DNA of 56,573 nt from Nemertoderma westbladi (taxonomy: Eukaryota > Xenacoelomorpha > Nemertodermatida > Nemertodermatidae), in assembly GCA_032718475.1 (NCBI GenBank), contig JAUCBJ010002845.1:1-56573 (forward strand), given 5' to 3'. The notes under the pieces were generated by a model. That model was not told the origin of the DNA and made no database searches. It saw only the letters and a list, made by a program, of their open reading frames with translations. The first letter of the stretch is position 1. Each line of letters starts with the position of its first letter. Shown piece after piece: positions 22,761 through 32,654 of the stretch. Both the position numbers and the translations under genes were made by a program.

Positions 22761-23374
22761 TTCTTTCTTCGCACGTTCGTATTTTTCATTTTGTAACGTA
22801 AACGGACCGCTTGTATCCAGACAAGTTGGTTCCAATTTTCCTTTCGTAGCTCAGAAAGTGATCTTTTGCATCTCGATTTTACATTTTATATCCAAGTTTT
22901 ATTTATGGGTTTTAGCAATGCAATTACATCGTATTGTTTGTTAATCTTTAAACAATTAATTATATTAGATGACCTATAAATTCCATCCCCGGAATGATAT
23001 ACTGTGTTTATTAACTATAGAATTATAATAATTAATTGTTTTAATTATAGGTATTATTATGTAATAGTCTTCTTCAAATTGTAGCGGATGGGGGGGATGA
23101 ATATTATTGTTGCAATCAAAATTATACCTCTCCAGGGTAAAATCGACATGCGTCGACCTGTATTCTGTGTTCAGCATTACATATTGATATACATATTACT
23201 ATATACATACTATCTTCTAAACCTATAAAAATCAAATTCTGTCTGTCTCTCTCTCTCTCTCTCTGTGTTCGAACTCCTCCAAAACGGGCCGAGGGATTGC
23301 GCTGGGACTTGGCATGTGTGTATAACTTTAACCAGCGGTCGTTATAGGCCACTTTTCGAAAAGTTTAATTCACG
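22761..23374. other. intron 3 sequence
   Basis: AT-rich with a short CT microsatellite at about 23243-23262. No gene seen. Confidence 0.5.
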
Positions 23375-23455
23375 TTCGGTACCGGTACCGGTACGCCGGT
23401 AGGCCTATACCGGTGCCGCTAGCCAGTAGGCCTGTACCGGTAGCGGGAAATACCA
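23375..23455. repeat. cluster of ACCGGTA and TAGGCCTA palindromes
   Basis: GGTACCGGTACCGGTAC followed by several TAGGCCTATACCGG-type words. The same words are scattered through the window. Confidence 0.7.
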
Positions 23456-23722
23456 GGTAACCTGCCTCGGGCCTTGCCTGCTAGTATACTATATACATAC
23501 TATATAGATATTATACACACTACATATTAAATTTCCTGGTTACTTGCAATATTTTTAATAGGATTTTGTTGAATTATATAATATTGTAGTAATTTATATA
23601 TTAATTTGGTTAACATTCAATACAGCTCCTACTTTACTGTCGGTAACTGTCGGCTGTCGGTCGTGGGATTCATTTCAGTAGCAGCTATATTCAGGCCATA
23701 TGTATTACTGTATCTACACAGA

Positions 23723-24010
23723 CATTGCATTGTAGCCATCCAGGAACATTGGCTGGACTCAATTGAAGCTGACAAACTAATGGGCGAAATTAATACTAAT
23801 TTTAAATTTATACTGTGAGTGACAAGCTGAATAACCTGCATAGAACCCGTGGCGCAGGAGGAGTTCACTATTAATTATATTAGGCAGATTTAGTTACCGC
23901 ACCTAATAATATCCCTGACACCAATATGTCACCTTTATAAGTTGATAGCCAAAAATTGGAAATAATTAACACCCCTGTTTGTCAGCTACAAAGGTCAAGC
24001 TGACAAACAG
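23723..24010 (+). pseudogene. LINE endonuclease fragment
   Basis: Reads HCIVAIQEHWLDSIEADKLM, then after a frameshift at about 23818 DKLNNLHRTRGAGGVH and NIPDTN. The IQEHWL and RGAGGV strings are the apurinic-type endonuclease (EEP) of non-LTR retrotransposons; IQEHWL includes the conserved Glu. Frameshifts and stops make it a relic. Confidence 0.7.
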
Positions 24011-24823
24011 ACTAAATTAGTAGCACGTGACTGCGCAATCTACCAATTTATTACAGTAGAACCATTGTATTCATTATTATATTGGTGGATGAGAGTACAT
24101 ACAACCTGAGAAGCACTAAGCCACCCCCATATTGTATTGTGTGTAGATACCTACAGTGGTAAAATCCCAATGTCTTGTTACCACAATTAATTTTGAGAGA
24201 GGGAGTCACCTTATTAGCTAACAACAAACAAACCCAACCAATCTGCTGTACTCTAACTAAAGTTATTGCCAGCAGAGCCAATAGCAAACTACATACCTAC
24301 CCTGACCAATCAGGATAGATCAAATATTCCTTCTCTCCGAAAGTAGGTTATATTTGCATGATATTATTATTTTGCATGATATATTGTTTTATACCATGCG
24401 TTTGTTATGCAGGTTTAGTGCAGTTATTTTAGTGTTTATTTATAGTTAGGGTTCATTTTTTATAGGAGGCTGGTTTCTACTTGGTTCTATATATATACTG
24501 TATTACTTTATATATATTCTTATTATTTAAAACACAAATTTTCTGTTAATTTCTGCCTTTTATTAATCCTGAATGCGCCTTTGGGTTGGGGTGGTGCAGA
24601 TTGATAGGGGGGTTGAAGGGGAGGAACTTTCCCCTCTTCTTTGGTTTATTGACGGTTTGGTTATAAATTGCTTAAATACCGATTTTGTGATAGAAAATTG
24701 CTCAATTTTGATTTATATCTCATAATTAAGCCTCGTGCTGCGCGAAGGCACCACAAACGTGTTTATGCTGTATGTTCCCAGTTTATTCCACCTCTTCTTG
24801 GTTATTCTTTACTCTCACTGTAG
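24011..24823. other. end of intron 3
   Basis: AT-rich; ends in a pyrimidine-rich tract and the acceptor CTCACTGTAG at 24814-24823. No gene. Confidence 0.6.
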
Positions 24824-24945
24824 TGGCATCGATTACACAGGCACCAATGCAAGGATGAATCCAGGATTTTATGGTGCCGAATTACCAGTTGAAAATATCA
24901 GTTCGTTAATGATTGACTGCCAGGAAGCTAGGAATAAGCCAATGC
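24824..24945 (+). CDS. exon 4: rest of Greek key 4
   Basis: Joins in phase 2 to make S185 and then GIDYTGTNARMNPGFYGAEL and PVENISSLMIDC. This completes the fourth Greek key (180-215), so the protein has two full beta/gamma-crystallin domains. It ends in ARNKPM with a GTAAG donor at 24946, leaving one base of codon 226. C217 is near the domain end. Intron 4 is only 190 bp. Confidence 0.85.
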
Positions 24946-25135
24946 GTAAGTTGCTAAATTAAATTTGCAGAAAATTAATTTAACAAAAAATATTTTCAGG
25001 AGTGAGGCTTGCTGGTTTTGGATGGTATGTTACCGTATAAGCATTCTGCGTTGTGGTGGAATAAGAACAATTATGTTGTGGTAGATATTCAACATACTAT
25101 CTATTCTAATCATTTTTAATCCATTTATTGCTTAG

Positions 25136-25330
25136 TTCGAGATTGCTCCACAATTTCTGGACCACGACCATTCAGGAACTGCCTGTTTCCGTTCAAGCAC
25201 AACGGTACCGCGTTCAAATTTTGTCCAGTTGAACCCAACGATTATGCGTGGTGTGCGACCGAAGTGGACAGCGGTAGAAACTTTGTACCTGGTTCAGGGA
25301 ATTGGGGTGTCTGTTCCGCAAACTGCCCAG
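25136..25330 (+). CDS. exon 5: fibronectin type II-like module
   Basis: The acceptor is TTGCTTAG at 25128-25135. Residues 229-289 form a cysteine-rich module with CLFPFKHNGTAFKFC, then eight residues, then YAWCATEVD and WGVC. This follows the fibronectin type II pattern C-x2-PF-...-C-x8-WC, except that the last loop is longer. Such modules bind collagen or carbohydrate in other proteins; the ligand here is unknown. Exactly one module per exon, phase 1 at both ends, the usual arrangement for shuffled extracellular modules. Donor CAG/GTGAAT at 25331. Confidence 0.85.
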
Positions 25331-25702
25331 GTGAATTACTAAGTACTGTATGAAGTATTAATCAATTACAGTATCCTCCCATGTTTTATACTGGCTTCTA
25401 GGCAAGAGGCGAGGCAGAGGGGTGGACAAGGCATTAATAATGCGTTCTCCCCTTCTAAATACGCTCTGAGTCAAGGTTTTCGATGGCCAACCAATTTGAT
25501 ACAACTGGAGGATTACATAGATAAAGGCTGTGTAACCCAGCGATAGAGGTCCACGCGCCAGGCGTGCAGGGTAGTGCTGGGTTTTGAGCTGAAACATGTC
25601 ACCGCAATTCAGCTGTAACTTACACATCAGACATCATAATATAGTAGATATTAATTTGTAATGTAAGCTGTTACCAACATATTCTAACTCTATATTTCGC
25701 AG
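25331..25702. other. intron 5
   Basis: 372 bp. The middle (25370-25625) is GC-richer than its surroundings and may be a short interspersed repeat, but I do not recognise it. Ends in the acceptor TTTCGCAG. Confidence 0.5.
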
Positions 25703-25875
25703 CATGTGGACAAGCGAATTATACCGAACCGGTTGGCACAATAACATCCCCGAATTATCCGATTGGCTATTACAACCACCTCGACTGCGAATATCACATT
25801 TATCTGAAACCTGGAAACCTACTGCAGCTAACAGTCACGGACTTTAATACACAAAGTATCAATGATCAACTAATA
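25703..25875 (+). CDS. exon 6: first half of CUB domain
   Basis: Completes A291 and continues CGQANYTEPVGTITSPNYPI. The GTITSPNYP string followed by Y-x-N-x-LDCEYHIYL is the classic CUB opening. C292 and the Cys of LDCEY should form the first CUB disulfide. VTDFNTQSINDQLI ends the exon in phase 0, with donor GTAAGT at 25876. The CUB Ca-site candidates are the acidic residues after LDC and in TDF. The rest of the domain is 29.9 kb away. Confidence 0.85.
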
Positions 25876-26275
25876 GTAAGTTAACTGGGGTCAGTGCTAC
25901 TGTATTATTGCAGTATTAATATTATCAGGAAAAAAAAGAAATTAGCTAATCATCCTGTATTAATTAATTTGACTTAATTATTTTTAAGATTGTATTGAGC
26001 TGTTAATACAACAGCAACTGTAATAATATATGATATTATGAAGCGCTTCCTCGTTTGTTGGCATTTCTTTTGATGCACGCGGCCAGCCTCGTATCCGAAT
26101 CCCAGATCTGTAAATTTCATACACTTTTGTTGATTATTAATGCATAGCCATTTTGATGTACAGTTTCTTGATGCAGTATTATTGACAGTTGACATGGTTG
26201 CCTAGCACTATTTGTTACTGTGCCTGATTGCAAGACTTGCTGTATTCCAACTAATATCATTCGTTGTATTCCATT
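25876..26275. other. start of intron 6
   Basis: AT-rich sequence, no gene. Intron 6 spans 25876-55771. Confidence 0.6.
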
Positions 26276-26285
26276 GGTCACAACC

Positions 26286-28276
26286 ATGGCGTTCTTTACT
26301 AAGATGATTGATTGATGAATTGAAGATGATAAGAAGTTGATTTACCAGCTGTACCTGTAACTATGTGTTCTAATAATACATTCTTTTTGTGATTAATTTT
26401 CAAATAGGAGAGAAAACGAATTGTTCTTGAAGGCGAGACCATTTATTGAGAGTTGTAATTCTTAGTTGACTTAAGAGTCGGTACAACACGCAGTTCCACA
26501 ATGAAAATATTGGAAGCGAAATGAATCTTCAAGTTTAATTAAGAATTTCGGAACACCAGTGCCTTCGACATAATCGACAGATTGTATATGAACAAAATTG
26601 TAACAATTGTAGACAATAACTCCTGGAGGCAGTTTAGAAAACGCAGATTCTACAGTTATAATTGAGACGGAATCAATATTGTCAAGATTGCTGAACTCCT
26701 ACAACTCTTTAACTTTTACACACCGAACATCGGTAAGTGAACGTTTGGTAGTTCGTGGAGGCGCCGGAGGGGTTGGAACTTGACTTTTAGGTATTTCAGG
26801 AAACACAGAAGGGGGATGCAATGGCTGCGTTTTCCCCCTGGCAACGATCGTTGGAAAGTTAATTGGCCAATGCTTGGCACAAACAACAAAATTATCCCTT
26901 GGAATAGCTTGTACCCATCTTCAATTCCAGGTGATAATCGATAAACTGAAACTCGAACTGGAACTGGTTCACCATTATCACCTTAGTTTGATTGACAGCC
27001 AAACACACAACATTTTAAAGGCATCAGAGGGGGGGGGGGGGGGGGGCGCATTTTCTGAACAAAAAGACGAATTTTTGAAACATATCCTATCTGATGCAGA
27101 ATTTCATGCTGAATCCAAATATGAAAACCGTTTTCCCATATTTTGCTTAGTTTTCGAGATATCTGGGATAGAATATACTGACTCTGATATATCGCTAATC
27201 GGTAAAGGAGATTTCGGGATTGCATTCAATTTCTGCAAGTTTCTGTGCTCAGTTGTGCTAATTAGATCTCTCCTCGAGAAAGAGCACAAAATTTTAATTG
27301 AGAAGGTATTTTTTTATGATTATTGGAGCTACTGATCAGTTTATAAGATAACTTCAAGTCTCTGGAATGAAGACAGCACTCGAATAAGCAATTCTGCGGT
27401 CTTTGTGGGATTACACGGTATAGACTTCTTGTTCATCGGAGATCTTCAAAATGTATAATCTCCAGTTCTAGTGGTTGTACAGAGTTCGTTTTTGGCTCAT
27501 TCGAAAGCTCTTTTCTCAGAGACAAAAGTTACCATTTGGTTTGGCAAACTCTAGAAAGCTGCCTGAGTAATCATAACTTGAACAAAATTTGCAAGGCATA
27601 TTTTACCCATATTCATGTTATGTTGCTTCACAACCATTTTATCTTAACTTAACTTCGGTAACTTTGTTTTCTAAGAAAAGAGCATTCGAATGAGCCTAAA
27701 ACGAACTTCGTACGACCACTAGAACTGGAGATTATACATTTTGAAGATCTCCGATGACCAATAAGTCTATTCCATGTAATCCCACAAAGACCACAGAGTC
27801 GCTTATTCGAGTCCCACCTTCATTCCAGAGACTTGAAGTTGTCTTATAAACTGACAAGTAGGTTCAATAATCATAACCATATATTATAACATTATCATAA
27901 AATACCTTCTCAATTAACATTTTGAGCTCTTTCTCGTGGAGACATCCAATTGGCACCACTGAGCGCAGAAATTTGCAGAAATTAAATGCAAACCCCAAAC
28001 TTCATCGCCTTTACTGATATCGCGATATATCAGAGCCTGTATCTTCTATCCCAGATATCTCGAAAACTAAGCACGATATGGGAAAACGGTTTCCATATTT
28101 GGATTCAGCATGAAATTCTACATCAGATAGGATACGTTTCAAAAATTCGTCTTTTTGGTCAGAAAATGCCCCCCCCCCCCCCCCCCCTAAATTAGCAGAA
28201 TCAGAATTCAGAATTATAAGCCTCCAGTCAGCCTCCAGTACTGCACGGTTGCATGGCCTTTAGTAAAGAACGCCTT
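26286..28276. mobile_element. 2-kb insertion with short terminal inverted repeats
   Basis: Flanked by the direct repeat GGTCACAACC at 26276-26285 and 28277-28286, which looks like a 10-bp target duplication. The ends are inverted: GGCGTTCTTTACTAA at 26288-26302 and its reverse complement at 28260-28274. No transposase is seen. A long foldback occupies the right half. A 9-11 bp duplication is typical of Mutator-like and foldback elements, so a non-autonomous member is the best guess. Confidence 0.6.
27029..28190. repeat. 1.2-kb long inverted repeat (foldback)
   Basis: Left arm 27029-27535 and right arm 27655-28190 are reverse complements at roughly 85-90% identity by eye. They start and end with a G run and a C run respectively, with a spacer of about 120 bp. 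The transcript would form a long hairpin. Open frames in the arms are not conserved between them. Confidence 0.88.
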
Positions 28277-28277
28277 G

Positions 28278-28358
28278 GTCACAACCCCATAGTTACTACC
28301 TCGTAAACAGTTGTAGTGAGCTACAACTGTTTGTGAGGTAGTAACTATAGGTTGTGAC
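28278..28358. repeat. 81-bp hairpin
   Basis: Arms of about 38 bp with a TGAG loop: ATAGTTACTACCTC...CAGTTGTAG pairs with CTACAACTG...GAGGTAGTAACTAT, extended by GGTCACAACC and GGTTGTGAC. The 3' arm contains TGAGGTAGT, identical to the let-7 seed region, but the rest differs from let-7. Confidence 0.75.
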
Positions 28359-28799
28359 TGTATGCTGCCTTATATGACCCATACGCTGCCTTTGCCATAA
28401 TTGGTTGTTGCCTTTGTTCAGTTGTATGGTGTACCTTTGTATTATAATAGGAATTATTCCTGTATGTTTCCAAGCCTAACTCATAACATCTTAGGTTAGG
28501 TACAGTAAACTGAGACCTCCTTTAGTCACAGGAGGCATAAGAATTTCACCACTACGCTAAGCATTAGCGGCATTTTATTGTTATTTTACTGTATACGTGA
28601 TAGCTATTGTTATATTATAATTTACTAATATTGCACATATTGTTTGGAGAATAAACTGGAGACGAGATCGCACCAGATTTGGATTTGGAAATACCATAAT
28701 TAATCATGCAGTATAATCGAACATAAAAATAATTTCGTATTATTTTGGACCAAATGGTGTACGCCCCCCCCCCCCCCCCCCCCCCTTAAAATTGACTTT
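28359..28799. other. intron 6 sequence with C-tract
   Basis: AT-rich, with a C run at about 28764-28785. It could include the true start of the Gypsy-2 left LTR, because the right copy of that LTR seems 5'-truncated. Confidence 0.4.
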
Positions 28800-29219
28800 T
28801 CAAAAATTGCGCCTAAAATGACAAAATTGCATATTGAAAAGTTTACAAGTAATGTTAAAAAAAATAGTACTACGCCAGCCGGTTAGGACCTACCTACAGT
28901 CTGTTTTTCTCACATGGCCTGACTGTCGACCTGACATACAGTGTGTCAGTACACGGTGCAGGGTGTGCACGTCAGCACACGACCAGTACCTGCTGACTGC
29001 ACAGCTGCTGGTACCACAGCTGCACTGCGTTACCTACATCCTACCATAGCCGCATTGCGTTAGTTACCTAGTTAGGGTCTGCTACTATATGCTATTGTTC
29101 CGTTGTGTTATATATATATATGATATATTATATTATACGTACACATCGCAGTTGCATTAACCTCGTTATTCCCATTCACCCAGTACCATGAGACTTCCCG
29201 TCTTGCCTCACTTCTGGCG
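28800..29219 (+). repeat. Gypsy-2 left LTR
   Basis: Shares CTAAAATGACAAAATTGC through CACTTCTGGCG with the split right copy. It includes a TATATATATATGATATATTA stretch. The start may lie further left. TGGCGTGGTCTGG just after the end could be the primer-binding site. Confidence 0.7.
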
Positions 29220-29309
29220 TGGTCTGGTGGTGGCATTGTTGTTTTCTGTCTCCCGCCTCCTTCTTCTTACCACAGCAGCAGATCTCTCACCTGACCACTC
29301 GCACACAGC

Positions 29310-30327
29310 ATGGCGTTTATCGGAGTGTTAAAGCCTCCCAAACTCTTACCGCTCGATAAATCCGAGACAATTAATTTGTTCGAGGTGTGGTGGTACAACC
29401 TCACATACTCTCTCACACTTCAACCCCAGTTCAGCCAGTTTACCGCGCCCGATGTCACATGGCTGCTTCACTCCCGCGCCGCTCTGCTAGTTTATTTTAC
29501 ATTGTGTTTGTGTACTGGTTCAAGCATTGTATAGTAAGCAATGTAGCCTACAGTAAAATGGTAAGTATTACTGATGCTGCAATTGATTGGCTGTAATTGT
29601 AATTGGAATAGCTATAATTGATTGGGTTGGGCGATAGACGCAATTAATTGGATAATTGCTTCCATAGCAATCAATTATCCAATTAATTTCGTCTGTCCCA
29701 ATCAATTATCCAATTAATTGTGTCCATCCCAATCAATTATCCTATTATTTTGAAACCACCAATCATTTAATTGGGTCAATTAATTGCAATTAATTGTTTG
29801 CCCAATTAATTTTTGATAGCCCTTGCCCGCAACACCATAGTCCATGACTCTACCTCCTTGCCTTCCATCTGGCAGGCTATCCACCTCCACTATGGATTCC
29901 AGGCCACGGGTGCCCATTTCCTCGCGTTCAGTGAGATCACCTTGAAACAGGAGGAATGCTCCGAGGACTTGTTCCAACGTCTCTCAGCGTTCGTAGACGA
30001 TAGCCTCCTCCACCAGGATAGTGGAATCTCCCACCACGGCATCATCCCTCCCGAGGACGAAGAGCTTTACCCATCCTCGAGAACTTCATCGTTTTAGTTT
30101 GGCTTTGCCTGATCCATCTGAATCTCCCACGACTCATCCAGCAACAGTACGGGACCGAACTTCGTTCCCGAACCCTGGCAAGCATAAAACCTGAGGTTTC
30201 TGAAGCGCTTTCCTCGCTGTTGAATGAACTCCATGCAATGGCCGAAGTCCGCACAGACCCGACAACCACCTCCACCACCCACAACCCTAGAACGACCCCA
30301 ATCCAGTCCCAACACTGACCTCCGATC
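29310..30327 (+). pseudogene. Gypsy-2 gag
   Basis: Begins MAFIGVLKPPKLLPLDKSE. After a 259-bp insertion it continues as LPSIWQAIHLHYGFQATGAH, then EDLFQRLSAFVDD, then in another frame [20 protein letters not shown]. This matches the gag of an invertebrate Ty3/gypsy group (SIWQ..LHYGFq.TGAHFL.F). Frame changes at about 30090 and the insertion at 29561-29819 disrupt it. Confidence 0.7.
29561..29819 (+). other. intron-like palindromic insertion in Gypsy-2 gag
   Basis: Starts with GTAAGT after AAAATG and ends with TTTTTGATAG, and it separates two parts of gag. It is rich in CAATTAATTG palindromes with a 30-bp-arm hairpin at about 29628-29700. It could be an intron or a small MITE that happens to carry splice borders. 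Confidence 0.4.
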
Positions 30328-30347
30328 CCTCTGTTAATGTCGTGGCA

Positions 30348-30608
30348 GTACGACCTAGACCGGCATTTCTCGCCCACTATGAGCACAAACCTGCCAACAT
30401 CCTTGACTGCAGTGCCGATCTGATCACACACGACACCGCCATCCGCCTGGGCGTCCCTATCACCCGGGGCTCCCGAAAAGTACCCCTGAAAGCAGACGGT
30501 TCCCTGATGCTCGATGTCATCGGCGGGACCTCGTTCAACCTCACATACGACGACCTAAGCCTCCCTTTCCGCGGCCTCATCGTCACGAGCCTGCCAGCCA
30601 GTCCTTGA
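30348..30608 (+). pseudogene. Gypsy-2 protease
   Basis: An 87-aa frame: ANILDCSADLITHDTAIRLG is the aspartic protease active site region with DCSA in place of the usual D-C/S/T-G-A, followed by VIGGTSFNLTYDDLSLPFRG. The Gly to Ser change should inactivate it. Homology runs off in a new frame after 30608. Confidence 0.65.
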
Positions 30609-30839
30609 TATCATTCCATGATGGCAGATCTGTCCGGTACCCTCCCCCGAACCAGCCCAGTCCCGCGATCCGCCGCACATCTGTATTCCGAGCCCCGGTA
30701 CAGTCATCCATTGTCCTATGGGATGAATCCCTCTCCCTCTCCCTCCCAGCCTACCTACATGAGTCATCTGACCTCCTTGTATCCCCACACATAGCCAACA
30801 GCCCCACCCACTTCACCGCTCAGTCCTGGTTCCCGCCAA

Positions 30840-31641
30840 TGCATCTCCAACCCCTCGCATCTGCTATCACTATCCCAAACCTATCCCAAATGTGATCATG
30901 TGTTCATCCAAAGCAACTTTGTATGTCTGTTCCAGTCTTCCTACCACAGTCGCACCCATCAACTCCACTACCCAGTCACTCCCATCCCCCGAAAAACGCA
31001 CCATGGCCGCACAACCTGCGCCTGCCACTATATCCAAGTCCCACATCAGTGCAGTCCAACTAGATACCAACAACATCCTCACCCACCGGGAATGTGCCTC
31101 CTTCCATGATGTACTGGAACAATACGTGGCCATGTTCAACCCTCAGTATCCCGGCTACAATAATAGCTCTGCCGGTCTATTTGAGGCCATTGTCAACGTT
31201 TCTCTCACGTTACCCCCACAGCACAAGGGTCGCATCCTGCAATACGCCTGCGACTGCCTCATAGAAATCCAAGAACAGTTAGATTCATTCAAATGCCTCG
31301 GTGTTTTCATCCGCCCTGAGCTCGCTGGCATCAATGTCGAATACCTCAACCCGAACTTCCTCATCGCCAAACCCAACAGCGGCTCCCGTTTGGTTACCGC
31401 ATTTATCGAGATAACATGCTATTGTAAACGCAACCTGCGGTCCTCCCCGATGTCGAGTCAACCATCCATTCCCTCAGCCGGTTTAAATACCTCGTCAAAG
31501 CAGATCTCACCAGCACCTTCTAACAGATTCCTCTCCAATGCGAGTCGATGCGCTTCTGTGGAGTATACACTCCATTCAGCGACGTGCGCGTGTACCTGTA
31601 CAGGTGCTGCGCCATGGGCATACCTCAAAAATTGCGCCTAA
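30840..31641 (+). pseudogene. Gypsy-2 reverse transcriptase N-terminal part
   Basis: The 249-aa frame 30892-31641 contains FHDVLEQYVAMFNPQYPGYN, KGRILQYACDCLIEIQEQLD, LGVFIRPELAGINVEYLNPN and FLIAKPNSGSRLVTAF, the linker and finger region of a Ty3/gypsy RT. Decayed traces follow to an RVY-CAMG-like string, then the 3' LTR begins. The YxDD motif and everything after are gone. Confidence 0.75.
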
Positions 31642-31930
31642 AATGACAAAATTGCGTTTGAAAAGTATACAAGTAATGTCCAAAAAATAGTACTGCGCCA
31701 GCCGTTTAGGACCTACCGTCCGTCTTTCTTACCTGGTCTGACTGTCGGCTGGACATACAGTGTGTATGTCAAGGTGCAGGGTGTACACGTCGACTGCACA
31801 GCTGCTGGTACCATAGCCGCACTGTGTTACCTACATCCTACCATAGCCGCACTGCGTTACCTAGTTAGGGTCTGCTGCTATATGCTATTGTTCCGTTGCG
31901 TTATATATATATATATGATATATTATATTA
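31625..31930 (+). repeat. Gypsy-2 right LTR, first part
   Basis: Matches 28800 onward. It ends at the BEL-2 insertion with the target copy TATTA (31926-31930). Confidence 0.8.
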
Positions 31931-32602
31931 TGTAAGCGGATTCAATTCCCTTACATTCCCCACCCGAACATGGGACCAGTGGCATTTTACCAATATAGTT
32001 GGCAATACGAGAATACCAATAATATTCTCGACTCATAACCAACTCGGGGGGGGGGGGGGGGGGGGGCGATACAGGCTCTAAAGCCACAGAGAGAGGTGAG
32101 AGGTCAAACCACCTCACAGGGAGAACACAGCTAGTAAAGGTTAGAGGCAGGAGGAAACACTCACAGGGAGTGCCAAAGTGACAATTAGTATATAAGCCAA
32201 TAGCGGGCAGGGGAGCACGTGGACAGAGATAGGAAAGCATCCATTGGGTACAGAAGGCCAAGTAGAGCAAGGGTGAAACCAATATCTATGTGTATCAATC
32301 ATATAGTTATTCCGTATTACTGATTTACTGGTCAGTTCATTAATCACAGAGTTGCAGACCGGTTATAGTTTTTGACCATCATCTAATATCAATTATATAT
32401 ATTTGCTGTTATTCTGTATTGCGATTTCAATCACATACTGTAACTAATTCTGTGCTATTATCATTTGGAACATTAACATCGATAAACACAAACTCTGTTA
32501 TTTTTACCAATGGCCTTTGGCCAAAAAGGACACTAGTTCAGCAGCCCAGCAGAGGTGACGCGTACTAAATCTTACCCAGTCGGGATCTACGATCCCGTCA
32601 CA
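31931..32602 (+). repeat. BEL-2 5' LTR
   Basis: 672 bp with a G run at about 32047-32066. A TATATAAG box lies at 32189-32196. Partner of 52566-53233. Confidence 0.93.
32189..32196 (+). promoter_or_regulatory. TATA box in BEL-2 5' LTR
   Basis: TATATAAG, conserved in the right LTR at 52822-52829. It sits mid-LTR, the expected place for the Pol II start of the element RNA. Confidence 0.5.
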
Positions 32603-32654
32603 GTCAAAAACTATACAACTTACCAACTGTGACCGCAAACACAACACCATAAAG

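Noticed and set aside
22586-22944. Gly/Ser- and Pro-rich open frames on both strands
   Set aside because: They are by-products of the C-rich minisatellite.
26874-27335. A 153-aa plus-strand open frame including a Gly run
   Set aside because: It crosses the G tract and the left arm of a foldback; the inverted arm does not conserve the frame.
28333-28355. Calling the hairpin a let-7 gene
   Set aside because: Only the seed-like nine bases match, on the wrong arm; the remaining positions differ.
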